From positions 188,273,725 through 188,337,724 of the forward strand of contig NC_080671.1 of assembly GCF_030247195.1 (NCBI RefSeq): a stretch of DNA of 64,000 nt, in the 5' to 3' direction. The stretch is from Topomyia yanbarensis. Its lineage: Eukaryota; Arthropoda; Insecta; Diptera; Culicidae. Shown here piece by piece: positions 10,710-21,619 of this stretch; within the stretch, counting starts at the first letter, position 1, and every line of letters starts with the position of its first letter. Below the pieces are notes generated by a model. It had not been told where the DNA came from and made no database searches. It worked only from the letters and a program-made list of their open reading frames with translations. The position numbers and the translations under genes are program-made.

Positions 10710-13700
10710 TTAAAGTTGGATATTGATGGTTTTTATGAAGGTGTATATAAGGGACATATAGAGGACATCGCGGCTTGCCAACACATCTCGAACCGGGACG
10801 TTGGGTGGTCTTCCTCGGGCCCGGAGGGTGTCCATAAGCCGAGACCTGGTGAAACTGTACTCGGTGCACGCCCAGACTATGTGCTCTATATCGTGATAAC
10901 CGTCGCCACAAGCGCAGATACCACTCTCCACGAGCCCAATACGTCGGAGATGTGCATCCAGCGTGTAATGGTTCGCCATGAGTCGAGACATCACACGAAT
11001 GAAGTCACGACCCACATCCATCCCCTTGAACCAAGGTTTCGTCGATACCTTAGGGACTATCGAATGTAGCCAGGTTCTCTGATGAGTAATAGTGAAAAAT
11101 TCGTGGAAGCAAATTGGTCTTTCAAAAACGTCACCTTCAATGGCACCCACCTTAGCTAAGGAGTCCGCCTTCTCATTGCCCGGAATGGAGCAATGAGAAG
11201 GGACCCACACCAAGGTAATCTGGAAAGATTTGTCAGATAAAGCACTCAGTAGCTCCCGTATTTTCCCCAAAAAATACGAGGAATGCTTTCCATGTTTCAT
11301 CGAGCGAATAGCGTCAATAGAACTCAGACTATCCGAGACGATGAAGTAATGGCCTGCGGGTAATGTGTCAATGACTCCAAGGGTATACTGAATAGCAGCT
11401 AGTTCTGCGGCGTAAACTGAAGCAGGGTCACTGAGTTTGTAGGAGGCGGTGAACTTTTGATTGAAAATACCGAAGCCAGTGGACCCTTCGAGGTTTGATC
11501 CGTCAGTATAAAACATCTTAGAACAGTCGACTTCTCGGAAATTATTATAAAAAATATTTGGAACCACTTGTGGGCGTATGTGGTCCGGAATTCCACTAAT
11601 CTCATCTTTCATGGATGTGTCGAAGAAAACAGTAGATTCAGAAGTATTTATGAAATGCACACGGTTGGGATTGTAAGAAGAAGGATTAATATTTTGCGCC
11701 ATGTAGTCAAAGTACAGGGACATAAAACGGGTCTGAGAATTGAGCTCAACAAGCCTTTCGAAATTTTCAATCACCAACGGGTTCAAGATATCGCATCGAA
11801 TGAGCAATCGATATGAGAGTTCCCAAAATCGATTTTTCAGCGGGAGAACGCCCGACAGGACTTCGAGACTCATCGTATGGGTCGATTGCATGCACCCTAA
11901 GGCGATACGCAAACAACGATACTGAATTCTTTCGAGTTTGATGAAATGTATGTTCGCGGCGGATCGAAAGCAGAAGCATCCGTATTCCAGTACCGACAGT
12001 ATCGTTGTTTGATACAACCTAATTAGGTCTCCTGGGTGGGCACCCCACCACGTTCCGGTTATTGTACGAAGAAAGTTGATCCTTTGTTGGCATTTCTGTT
12101 TCAGATACCGAATATGGCATCCCCAAGTACCTTTCGAGTCGAACCAGACCCCTAGATATTTTACTGTGAAGACCTGAGCTATAGTTTGACCCATTAATAG
12201 AATATGTAGTTGTGCTGGTTCACGCTTCCTAGAAAATACAACTAGCTCAGTTTTCTCCGTGGAGAATTCGATACCCAGCTTAATAGCCCAAGCAGACAAA
12301 TTGTCCAAGGTATTCTGTAATGGTCCTTGTAGATCGACAGCTTTGGGTCCCGTAACAGACACCACGCCATCGTCTGCAAGTTGCCTTAACGTGCAGGAAT
12401 TGTCAAGACATTCATCAATGTCGTTGACGTAGAAATTGTATAACAGGGGGCTTAGACATGAGCCCTGGGGAAGGCCCATGTAGCTAAATCGTGATGTCGA
12501 TAAGTCACCATGCGAAAAATGCATGTGCTTTTCTGACAACAAGTTTAGTAAAAAGTTGTTTAAAGTCGCTGAAAGACCATGCTGGTGCAGCTTCTCTGAA
12601 AGAATGTTGATAGAAACTGAATCAAAAGCCCCCTTTATATCTAGGAACACTGATGCCATCTGCTCTTTACTAGCATAGGCCATTTGAATTTCGGTTGAGA
12701 GCAACGCAAGACAATCGTTCGTCCCTTTGCCTTTGCGAAAGCCAAACTGTGTATCTGACAGTAAGCCATTTGCTTCGACCCAATTGTCGAGGCGGGATAG
12801 GATCATTTTCTCGAACAACTTCCGGATACAAGATAGCATTGCGATCGGTCGATACGAATTGTGGTCGGAGGCTGGTTTTCCTGGTTTTTGGATGGCGATG
12901 ACCTTCACTTGCCTCCAATCGTGTGGGACAATGTTAGCCTCAAGAAACTTATTAAATAAGTTCAACAAGCGTCTCTTGGCAGAGTCTGGCAGATTCTTCA
13001 ACAAGTTGAATTTTATTCTGTCTGGCCCTGGAGCTTTATTGTTACACGACAAGAGAGCAAGTGAGAACTCCACCATCGAAAAAGGTGTTTCGTTCGCGTT
13101 ATCGTGACGGGACGCGGCGCGGTAGATCTTCTGTGCCGGGGCGGAATCCGGACAAACCTTCTTGGCGAAATCGAATATCCAACGGTTTGAATATTCCACG
13201 CTCTCATTAGTACTGTTTCGATTTCGCATACGTCGGGCTGTTCCCCAAAGAGTGCTCATCGATGTTTCTCTCGTTAATCCGTCGACGAACCGGCGCCAAT
13301 AACCGCGTTTTTTGGCTTTCATCAAACTCTTCATTCGCTTGTCTAACGTCGCGTACTGTCGAAAACTAGCGGGTAACCCGTCGTTCCGGAAGGTCTTAAA
13401 CGCGGCGGCCTTCTCTGCGTACACGTCTGAGCACTCTTTGTCCCACCAGGGATTGGGAGAACGTTTTTGTATGTTCGCGCCGGGTATTGGCTTAGTCTGA
13501 GCTTGATTCGCGCTGTCGAGAATCAAGCCAGCCAAAAAGCTGTACTCTTCCTCCGGAGGAAGTTCTTGAGTAGATTCGATGTTGTCGGATATCGCGGCAG
13601 CATAGCTCTTCCAATCGATATTTCGTGTGAGGTCATACGAAATATTGATTGTTTCCAATGGCCTTGAGCCGTTATTGATTGAGACTACGATCGGCAGATG

Positions 13701-14363
13701 GCCGCTACCGTGGGGATCAGGGATTACCTTCCACGCGCATTCTAACTTTAGCGAGGTCGAGCAAAGGGATAAATCTAATGCGCTTGGGCGCGCAGGTGGG
13801 GGAGGAATCCGTGTCATTTCACCCGTGTTTAGAATTGTCATGTTGAAGTTGTCGCAAATATTGTGAATTAAAGAGGAACGGTTATCATCATAAAGGCAAC
13901 CCCATTCCGTACCGTGAGAGTTAAAGTCGCCTAAAACTAGTCGCGGTGCAGGCAGGGATTCTATGATGTCATGTAGCCGGCGATGCCCAATCGCGGTGTT
14001 GGGGGGAATATATATGGAAGCTATGCAAAGATCTTTGCCTTTGGTTGTTACTTGACAAGCGACAACTTCAATACCTGTTATCGAGGGAAGGTTAATTCTG
14101 TAGAAGGAATAGCGCTTTTTGATCCCCAAAAGCACTCCTCCATAGGGGGTGTCTCGATCCAGGCGAATAATATTAAAGTCGTGGAAGTTGAGATCTATGT
14201 CGGAAGTTAACCAAGTTTCACATAATGCAAATGCATCGCAACTCAAATTATTTATTAAAATTTTGAAGGAATCGATTTTCGGGATGATACTTCTGCAATT
14301 CCACTGTAGAACAGTGATCAAATCCGTGACCTCGTTCGATGAGTTAGCCATCGAAGGATACAA
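10710..14363 (-). CDS. LINE ORF2: endonuclease, reverse transcriptase, RNase H
   Basis: This is the 1217-aa polyprotein that nicks target DNA and reverse-transcribes LINE RNA at the nick. Residues ~13-230 are an APE-type endonuclease (WNCRS, CETWL, GDFNSHGTEW). Residues ~480-740 are the reverse transcriptase (Asp575 in FLDIKGAFDS, LPQGS at 631-635, LADD at 662-665). Residues ~948-1075 are RNase H (Asp954 in YTDGS, Glu987, Asp1011, His1057, Asp1067). A Cys/His cluster (CACGDGYHDIEH...C) sits near the C-terminus. The length and domain order are normal for the I clade. One key residue looks lost: the endonuclease motif that is normally S-D-H reads GSGHLPI, with Gly221 where the catalytic Asp is expected. 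The ORF is otherwise open. ORF1 ends 262 nt upstream. The chosen start is the first Met; Met5 is also possible. Confidence 0.95.
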   Translation of the reverse strand: MYPSMANSSNEVTDLITVLQWNCRSIIPKIDSFKILINNLSCDAFALCETWLTSDIDLNFHDFNIIRLDRDTPYGGVLLGIKKRYSFYRINLPSITGIEVVACQVTTKGKDLCIASIYIPPNTAIGHRRLHDIIESLPAPRLVLGDFNSHGTEWGCLYDDNRSSLIHNICDNFNMTILNTGEMTRIPPPPARPSALDLSLCSTSLKLECAWKVIPDPHGSGHLPIVVSINNGSRPLETINISYDLTRNIDWKSYAAAISDNIESTQELPPEEEYSFLAGLILDSANQAQTKPIPGANIQKRSPNPWWDKECSDVYAEKAAAFKTFRNDGLPASFRQYATLDKRMKSLMKAKKRGYWRRFVDGLTRETSMSTLWGTARRMRNRNSTNESVEYSNRWIFDFAKKVCPDSAPAQKIYRAASRHDNANETPFSMVEFSLALLSCNNKAPGPDRIKFNLLKNLPDSAKRRLLNLFNKFLEANIVPHDWRQVKVIAIQKPGKPASDHNSYRPIAMLSCIRKLFEKMILSRLDNWVEANGLLSDTQFGFRKGKGTNDCLALLSTEIQMAYASKEQMASVFLDIKGAFDSVSINILSEKLHQHGLSATLNNFLLNLLSEKHMHFSHGDLSTSRFSYMGLPQGSCLSPLLYNFYVNDIDECLDNSCTLRQLADDGVVSVTGPKAVDLQGPLQNTLDNLSAWAIKLGIEFSTEKTELVVFSRKREPAQLHILLMGQTIAQVFTVKYLGVWFDSKGTWGCHIRYLKQKCQQRINFLRTITGTWWGAHPGDLIRLYQTTILSVLEYGCFCFRSAANIHFIKLERIQYRCLRIALGCMQSTHTMSLEVLSGVLPLKNRFWELSYRLLIRCDILNPLVIENFERLVELNSQTRFMSLYFDYMAQNINPSSYNPNRVHFINTSESTVFFDTSMKDEISGIPDHIRPQVVPNIFYNNFREVDCSKMFYTDGSNLEGSTGFGIFNQKFTASYKLSDPASVYAAELAAIQYTLGVIDTLPAGHYFIVSDSLSSIDAIRSMKHGKHSSYFLGKIRELLSALSDKSFQITLVWVPSHCSIPGNEKADSLAKVGAIEGDVFERPICFHEFFTITHQRTWLHSIVPKVSTKPWFKGMDVGRDFIRVMSRLMANHYTLDAHLRRIGLVESGICACGDGYHDIEHIVWACTEYSFTRSRLMDTLRARGRPPNVPVRDVLASRDVLYMSLIYTFIKTINIQL

Positions 14364-14625
14364 TCGCTGAAAGGAGGGGCCATTTAGCAGTCAACTGCTT
14401 CAAAAATGTTCTTACTGTAGGGAGAAAAGCTAACATAAGACTTTTAATTGGATCAGTTATATTGAAAGTTTTTATTATCCAGTCCATAATGTCCGAGAGT
14501 TTGATAATTCCAGTGCCGCGATTATTCTCGAACTGAAACAGAGGAACACTTGGGATTTTTGATGTTCCGGGAAGTGCTGGGAACTCCTTCTCTGAGTTTA
14601 ATCCTCCGAGACCAGGAGCTAATTG

Positions 14626-15663
14626 CTACGGTTTGGTTGCAACACTTCCAATAGATGTGACTTTCGGAGTCCCGTCAAGGGATACCTTCTGGCCTTTACA
14701 ACGAACTTTAGGAGAGGAAATGTTCCTCCTCTTCCTATAACTTCTAGGCGCCCTAGTAGATGTTCCCTCTTGTGGGTCATCAGCCTCGCCCTCGTTAGGA
14801 GGCAAGTGAGCATAGATGTTTGTTGAGGTTGGTGGTGTAGCTTTCTTTAGCATTTCTGCGAAAGAACGTTCGGATCGTCCCGCAAGGCAACGTTTTAGTT
14901 TATCCCCGCGTAGTTTGTACGCGGGACATGCCGAGATATCATGCAGATTCTCTGCACAGTAAGGACACTTCTCAGCATTCTTACTGCACGAATCATCTAG
15001 ATGATTCTCCCCGCATTTTCCACAGCGGGCCTTATTGCTACAATGGGTGGCTGTGTGACCCAATTGTTTACACTTTGTGCAATTCATGACCCGCGGCACA
15101 AACAGACACACAGGCAGACGAACCTTGTGCAAGAGGACGTAATTTGGCAAAGCGGTACCAGCGAAGGTCAACCGATAAGAGTTTGATTGGGGGTACGTTT
15201 TTGAACCATCCCCCGCAACTACTACTGAGTGCAAACGCTTGCACTCGAGTATTTTCACTGGCTGAAGTATGCGGTCTCTAAAACGGCCAACCCCGTACTG
15301 CAGCAGATCCTCGCATGTCAAACTGTCATCGGTGACAACGCCTTCAGACTGTACTTTTACAGCTGGAATATACACGTGATAGTCCTTCGTAAAGTGCTCG
15401 CAGCAAGCAATATCGTTTGCCTGCTTTGAGTTAGTCAGCACGACCCTCAGCCTGTCTGAGCGGATCTTTTTTATTTCGGTCACAGCCGAGAACCGTTCCG
15501 TCAGGTCTTTTGAAATCTGTAATAGATTCAGCGATTTTGTTTTGGGCCGAAAGAAGACCACAAAGGGACCGGTCGAGAGCTCTGGATATTGTTTGGGTCG
15601 GGGGAGAGCCTTAGGAGTCGACTCGATCTCCATTTGGCCATCCGGGGAGGAAGCCATCGACAA
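14626..15663 (-). CDS. LINE ORF1: gag-like nucleic-acid-binding protein
   Basis: 345 aa. In I-clade LINEs ORF1 coats the element RNA and forms the RNP that carries ORF2. Three zinc knuckles are visible: CTKCKQLGHTATHC (195-208), CGKCGENHLDDSC (214-226, one residue short of classical spacing) and CPYCAENLHDISAC (233-246). The N-terminal ~190 residues form the RRM-like/gag region, and the C-terminus is basic and Ser/Pro-rich (RSYRKRRN). The first Met was chosen, and a second lies at residue 3. About 205 bp of putative 5'UTR precedes it. Diverged pieces of the same ORF occur near 22.8-23.0 kb and 35.1-35.3 kb, both also on the minus strand. Confidence 0.92.
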   Translation of the reverse strand: MSMASSPDGQMEIESTPKALPRPKQYPELSTGPFVVFFRPKTKSLNLLQISKDLTERFSAVTEIKKIRSDRLRVVLTNSKQANDIACCEHFTKDYHVYIPAVKVQSEGVVTDDSLTCEDLLQYGVGRFRDRILQPVKILECKRLHSVVVAGDGSKTYPQSNSYRLTFAGTALPNYVLLHKVRLPVCLFVPRVMNCTKCKQLGHTATHCSNKARCGKCGENHLDDSCSKNAEKCPYCAENLHDISACPAYKLRGDKLKRCLAGRSERSFAEMLKKATPPTSTNIYAHLPPNEGEADDPQEGTSTRAPRSYRKRRNISSPKVRCKGQKVSLDGTPKVTSIGSVATKP

Positions 15664-15877
15664 TTTTTATTTAATGCTACTCTGCATCCAATTATAAAAT
15701 TTCGTTCTACGGTCTGTTTCAAAATGATTCGATTTCTGCTAACCTGCAATATAACTATTCGACGTGGTGTTTTGAAATGAGCGTGTAGCACCTTATAAAG
15801 ATACGATAAAGAATATCAAAAAAATGGAATTTAAAACTCGATTATACCTGCTTCGCGTACGGGATAAAACTTGCTTA

Positions 15878-16129
15878 CTTGCCCTCATTTGGTTTGTGTG
15901 CAACATGGGCCATAATATTGCACATAAAGGTCGAAAAATTGATTCAAATTATTGAGATGTATGCAAGAGGAACATGGCGGCCTTTTACACTCTTTTCATT
16001 TGGCTTCAGGATGCAGCCATTTCTGCAATGACAGGTACTAACGTCTTAGACCGGACTAAACTCAGGCCTAAAATCAAAGATAGTACCGTGCAGCGGTACC
16101 AACTAGCTTCAAGGTTACCGCTATAAATG
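15878..16129. other. Non-coding between LINE copies
   Basis: No gene. The stretch near 15957-16030 ('atgcaagaggaacatg', 'gatgcagccatttctgc') resembles sequence near 7388-7460, pointing to an old dispersed repeat. Confidence 0.4.
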
Positions 16130-16333
16130 CCCCCCCCCTAATCTTACGAATATTATATTATACCCTCTTGTAAGATAACTGTAAAATTTATTTAGTTTCG
16201 TTATAAAAAATAATAATGATTAAATGTGTAATCCCCTAGTTTTAAGAAATTGGAAATGTGCAAACAAAATAATTGGCACCTTTAAGCTAATGCAAACGTG
16301 CCATATCAATTAAACGAATTGAATTAAAAAAAA
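16130..16333 (+). mobile_element. 3'UTR stub of a related I-clade LINE
   Basis: About 200 bp match the reverse complement of the full LINE's 3'UTR at 9881-10050. Shared landmarks in the same order are 'cctaatcttacga', 'gtaatcccctagttttaag', 'ttggcacctttaagct' and 'taaacgaattg', followed by an A tail at 16326-16333. This is a heavily 5'-truncated insertion in the opposite orientation to the full element. It begins at a C-run near 16130. It has no coding sequence. Confidence 0.85.
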
Positions 16334-18180
16334 CTTTGCCGAAGATGCAAATCCCGAATGTGATGTGTTTTAAATCTAATTGCTTCATGGATTGGCCTTT
16401 GATATGTACACGCCAAGAACAGTGGCATGTATTGTACTGAAACTTTTTCAAAGACATCCCATGGCCAAAATGCAACATTCGCAAGATAATTACTTTTGAT
16501 CAGCTTTTCACAGTTCTGGACCTCTGTGTGTCACTGGTAACGTGAGTGATCCAGTTTTTTTTCCTGATGATGGAGTTTAGAAAACTCCAAAAGTACTGTA
16601 GAACTTGCTATTAAACCCCGACTTGTAGTAACACTTTTTGTGAATCAAACGAACGTGCATTTCCAGGGGACTTTGCAATGCACCGAAACTATCAGTTTGT
16701 AGTGTCATGTTTGGATATCGGAATTTAAAGCATTTTACCCCAGGCTGCAATTTCATTTCCTGTAAAAACGTTATATTCCTCTACTCGTTAGCGTATTAGT
16801 AATCCCTCCACAAATACCTCGAATGAAACGACACAACAAACTGAATAAATTTGAACCCCTTATTGAACCACTAAACACTTCTTTGCGGTGGCATTGAAAG
16901 CTAACATGACAGTAAGCAAATCAAACCATTTTCCGTGTCTATTTTCATGTTCGCTGCAATCATAACTCCAGCCTGGAGAAAGTCTTATCAAGATGAATAA
17001 ATTATTTATTTATCTATCGATATCATCACAACAATACTTCCTCGCTTTCCCCAGGGCAGTTCTTGCTTCCGGAGCATTTTCCACCATTCCACTCGACAAT
17101 GCACTGAATCAATACGGAAAAATTCCCACGATTGTATCTACTGTCCGCTACTTTTTTCCCATTCGCAGAAGGGGAAACCGAAATTAATGACCGTCGAAAA
17201 TTAGACCCATCGGAACCGAATAATGGGTTGTGCTTTCGTCGAACTGCTTCCAGAATTTCAGAAAACTGAAACGCAGAAACACTGAATTATCAATTGATTG
17301 GGTTGACAGATTGCACCCTTAGCGAGGAACAATAGGATGGCATATTGCGAGATTCACTCAGCCAATTATGGAGTCACTTTCACCCATTAGAAAATGCAGA
17401 AAAATATGTCAAAGAAATTGGTTGTTCAATTAGTTGAAATTGGATTAAAGCAGATTTTGAACAATTGAGCGAAGCTAATATTTTAACATCAATATTTTTT
17501 TTCTGGAGGGGTGTGACAAAATCAATTGTCTTTTTTTGACGAAAGAATAGATTGACATGTTTTAAGTTAAAAGGGTGCGTACTCTAATCTAATTTCGCTG
17601 TTGAAATCGATGGGTGGATAAACAAGTTGTTTTTGTGTTTTGAATTTGAAAATATGTGTATCTTCCTAGATTACTTAAATTCACTGGATTGGTAGTTGGC
17701 TTACGTCGGCTATAGTTATTATCATGTAATCCTCAATTCAGTTGTGGTACAATTCGATAAACATCTTTCAAAATGTTTATTGCAGAATCTCCCTTATTGA
17801 ACTAAACCTATCATGAAAAGTTGAAAATCTGCATTTATTTGTCCCAATAAAGTCAATATTTTACAACCATTAATGATTCTTTGTGAATGGTGATATGACT
17901 TACAACATTTATTGATTTCCTTTGAAACATCAAAATCCATCACCCATTTTTTGCTGTCTCGTTTCTTCTATTCGGGAATTTTTACGGCTTGTTCGATAGA
18001 GCTAAAGGTGCGTTGTCTGTCGTCGAATAGCAGCCGCATACAGCACACGCAGCGTGTCCTTCCTACGAAATTGGACGAACCAGGTTTATCACCACAGGAC
18101 AGCATCCGTTTCGAACCTTATTTCTTCGCATTTCCCTTTGAAGCGCGCCCGTTTAAAGCCCATTATAGCTTCTACTCATA
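16334..18180. other. Non-repetitive-looking non-coding DNA
   Basis: No family match. The base composition is more balanced than in the surrounding repeats, as expected for host intron or intergenic DNA. A plus-strand frame from 17912 stays open up to and into the MITE at 18181 (see findings), but nothing in it is recognisable. Confidence 0.4.
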
Positions 18181-19538
18181 TAGGGGAATTATGGTTAAAA
18201 CCGACACCTTAAGCTTAACACTTTTTCCAAGTTGCCACAAAACCAATAAAATTATAATTTTTATGCAGAATTCTTCTTCAGAAAATTCTTAACAAGACTT
18301 AATTTTTTCAGCGCTTCAAAAAATTAATTTCATTAAAAATTATTGGTTGTAAAACTTGGAAAACAAAGTGACTTTTTGTAGGCACTGCGGGTAAAACCGA
18401 CACCCCATAGGGGTAAGATCGACACCCCCTTTAATTTATTTTCTCTCCACTTTATTAAAATCTTTATCTTTATTAAAAATGAGATATATGCGTGATTAAT
18501 AAAGTGTGAGTATGTATGATGCAAATATGTGCTTTTTATTGCTTCATCATGTAGTGAGGGGAAGAAAGTTCGAAAGCGTAGTACTATAAATAAGAGTATT
18601 TTATGCTATAGGATTATTTATTGATATGAGTATTTCCAAATAATCCTTGCGCACATAATTGCAACCTCCAGTGTCATTTTATTTCGTAAGAGAAGATTTG
18701 CAAGCGTTCTACGTTCTGCTAATTGGATTCATTCACTTATAAGTGACACACACACACTTCTTAGTAAAACTATCTTTTTCAGATTTGATTTTTCGGACTC
18801 TGATCATCAACGATCTATTGGGGTATACATAATATCATTGTCTCATTGTGATAAAATTCGTCTATGACAAACCAAGAGAACACTAGAAATTCGGTTTGAT
18901 GACCTTTTTGCAGAAATAGCAAAAGCTTCGTTAGAATCAGATAAGCAAAAATTCCAATTTTGTATTTTTAAAGAGACTTACAAGAAATAAACACAATAAA
19001 AGTATTTCTGTGTATTTTTGCTAATACTATAGTGTTCTAATAGGCTAATTGAAGTGTCACAAAGATCCCCAGTATTTTGAAATGAATCGCAACTATACAC
19101 AACCATCTTAACAGGGTGTCGGTTTTACCCTAACCATAGGGTGTCGGTTTTACCCCAACAGCGCACATTTTTTTATAAAAGCAATTGAAAATATTGAATT
19201 TTTCAAACTCGTCTTCAATGCACCTAGTTGATCATAGGACAGGCCGATAATAATAGGTACTGAAAAATGGAGTGATTTGAAAAGCTTTCGCTCGGTTAAA
19301 ACCTTAAAATCTACCAACGAAATTTTACATCCAGACGAGTATGAACGCTGCTGTCGAATGTTTTGTTAATTTTTATGACATTCGGCGCACTAACGTAAAT
19401 CCAATTTTTCTTCCATTGCTCCAAATGAACGTACTAATAATATTGTATCATTATGAAATGAATAAAAATTTGATTTCTAGGAAAAGTTGTGGGGTGTCGG
19501 TTTTACCCACAGTGTCGGTTTTTCCCACAATTCCCCTA
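18181..19538. mobile_element. TA-flanked MITE with 'cggttttaccc' repeats
   Basis: The ends are inverted: TAGGGGAATTATGG with AAAACCGACACC at 18181, and GGTGTCGGTTTT...CCACAATTCCCCTA ending at 19538. TA at each extremity fits a Tc1/mariner-type target duplication. The motif GTGTCGGTTTTACCC or its complement recurs inside (near 18390, 18410, 19115, 19140 and 19495), so the subterminal regions are internally repetitive. The interior of about 1.3 kb has no transposase. Similar end wording ('ataggggaactgtgggtaaa') occurs at 26681. Confidence 0.75.
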
Positions 19539-19916
19539 CCGGTTGAATCGGGACGAAGGACACTTAAGCGATGGTTTTGAAGCCTGATGATTAATTCACC
19601 TGAGGGAAGTGTTGTTAGGCATGGGGTATGAAACGAATGTATTTTATTATGTTTTTGTCTGGTTTGAAAGTTTCCGAATAATATGGGAAGCCCGGAGCTA
19701 GTTTGTGGTTGTGGTAAATTGGCGGAGTCCTATTTTCTTCGTTCCTATTAGTCATACTGCGCTGTCTCTCGCTATGTACCTTAAGTAATGTGAAATACAT
19801 TTTCCGTTTCACGTTGCAAAAAATTTTTTAAACATGTTGTGGACGATATTGTGTTTTCGACTATACTAAGCAAATTTTCTTAATTTTAAATATAGCTGTT
19901 TATTAAATTTATTGAT
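19539..19916. other. Non-coding spacer
   Basis: About 380 bp with no supported feature. Confidence 0.4.
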
Positions 19917-20490
19917 ATATGTCCATAAAATATTCTAACGAAAAGAATGTCGAAATTTGCACTAAAACTAAAACTGGTTTAGCAAGCGATTTGCAGATGC
20001 GCAGAAACAGTTGAACTTCTATTTTTCTATTCTGGCGCCTCCAACTATTACTAGTGCCATGTCATCGACATTTTTTTATATTCTAATTAAATGAAGCTAT
20101 TTTCAAGACAGGCCTTGGTCTGGCAGCCCCTGCCAGGAAGGAGTCTCGGTAATCAATATGATCAAACTGTATGTTTCAAAGATTTAATCAACTAAAGAAA
20201 ACTGGCCAGAATATAACATATTAAAGAAAATTGCCCAGAAATTGGCAACAAATCGAAAGAAAATCACTTAACACTGATTACTAATATCTTCAAATTTACG
20301 TAAAATTTGTTAACTGTATGATTGATGACACCACCAAAAAAACTAGGAACTATAAAATAAATGATAATATAAATAAGCTCAATAATTCCAGCATCTCTTG
20401 TTTCCAACACATGGAACGGAATACATCGCACTTACTTCCCCTTTGCGGACTTTCTATGACGATTTCGGTTACATTTTCTAAATCAAGTTG
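19917..20490 (+). repeat. Duplicated ~570-bp unit, copy 1 (empty site)
   Basis: From 'atatgtccataaaatattct' to 'ttacattttctaaatcaag' this matches 23400-23827 plus 25075-25186 in the same orientation, with scattered differences. Copy 1 is uninterrupted: it holds a single AATAAGCTCAAT at 20372-20383, exactly where copy 2 carries a retroelement flanked by two copies of that 12-mer. The unit's own identity is unknown, with no coding potential visible. Confidence 0.85.
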
Positions 20491-20714
20491 ATATAGTAAA
20501 AAATTATTGTTTTCTTTACACTATGTAGACTGTACTTTATTTATTATCAAAATTAATTATCGTTATCAATCGTGCTACTACCAGTTATTTGAAGCGAAAT
20601 TATTGTATTTTCCGCCTTCGATACAGCTTTGAAACCAACGTTTCAACGCATTCAGTTAAACGATATAATGTATTAGTTAAAAAAGAAAAAAAATTCAATA
20701 AAATTGACATTCAA
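20491..20714. other. AT-rich spacer
   Basis: No feature seen between the duplicated unit and the MITE. Confidence 0.4.
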
Positions 20715-21444
20715 TTAAGGGGGGTAAGGGTTTCAGCGTGAAAAAACACACTTTTTTGCGATTTTTTTAGAACTTTGCGTGAAGCGAATTGATAAAAACT
20801 TTTGTACATTATAGTATATTATTTCAATACGTGCTGTAATTTTTCTATGCAAAAATATCGACAAACGACTCGGTGACGAAGCTTCTTGTAGAACGTCTCT
20901 GGAAAAAACATGATTTGCGGTGTTGCCTGCCATTCCAAAACTACTTAACCGATTTCATTCAAACTTTTCATACACATTCGAGGTAAAAAATACCTAGCCG
21001 CTACGCTGAGTTTTTGAGATAAATTTTCAATTAAGGGTTTTTTTACTAATTTTAAATAAAAATCACTATTCTTCACGAAAATTTCTACGTTTTTATGAGT
21101 AAACACCCCCTTAAATGAAAAATTATCCCAAAAACTCAACGTAGAGGTTAGATATTTTTAACATAGAATGTGTATGCAAAGTTTGAACGAAATCGGTTTA
21201 GTAGTTTTTGAATGGCAGGTAACACCGCAAATCATGTTTTTTTCCAGGGACGTTCTACAAAAAGCTTCGTCATCGAGTCGTTTGTCGATATTTTTGCAAA
21301 GAAAAATTACAGCGTTCTTTTGAAATGATATACTATAATGTTCAAAGTTTTGATAAATTTGTTTCACGCAAAGTTCTAAAAAAATTCGCAAAAAAAGTAT
21401 TTTTTTCACGCTGAAACCTTTAAACAACCCCCCCCCCCTCTTAA
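20715..21444. mobile_element. Fold-back MITE, TTAA family, copy B (complete)
   Basis: TTAA at 20715-20718 and 21441-21444 bracket the element. The left end reads GGGGGGTAAGGGTTTCAGCG, and the right end mirrors it with a C-run (11 C, 21428-21438) preceded by 'cacgctgaaacc'. The two halves are reverse complements over most of their length, with a short centre near 21060-21090. This is the most complete of the three copies and defines the family ends. TTAA suggests piggyBac-type mobilisation in trans. It has no coding sequence. Confidence 0.85.
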
Positions 21445-21619
21445 ATTGCTTTTGGTAAACTAGCGTTGGGCCAGCTTGCATTCAACCAAATGACATTCGA
21501 TGAAACGGCATTTAGCCGAACGCGCATCAAAGTGAAGAGGTTTATTGTAAAAAGAAGAGCGGTGGTTCGCATGAAAAATGCGAAGTGTTTTTTTTACCTT
21601 TTCTTTGCTCTGAGGTGCA

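Larger units (their letters stand above)
9868..15868 (-). mobile_element. Near full-length I-clade (MosquI-like) LINE
   Basis: The element runs on the minus strand in the order 5'UTR, ORF1 (gag-like), ORF2 (EN-RT-RNase H), 3'UTR, then a short A tail (T-run 9873-9880). ACTTGCTTA occurs at 9859-9867 and again at 15869-15877 and is my proposed target-site duplication, which sets the ends. The ORF2 domain order with a C-terminal RNase H is characteristic of the I clade. The 3' end before the tail reads AATAAACGAATTGG on the minus strand. Both ORFs are open, so insertion is fairly recent, but see the endonuclease change under ORF2. A G-run (20 G at 10302-10321 on the plus strand) lies in the 3'UTR. 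Clade is confident; the exact 5' end is inferred. Confidence 0.85.

Noticed and set aside
10290..14370. Many plus-strand frames of 60-158 codons opposite LINE ORF2
   Set aside because: They are antisense shadows of the 1217-aa ORF2 or its 3'UTR, and none has its own motif.
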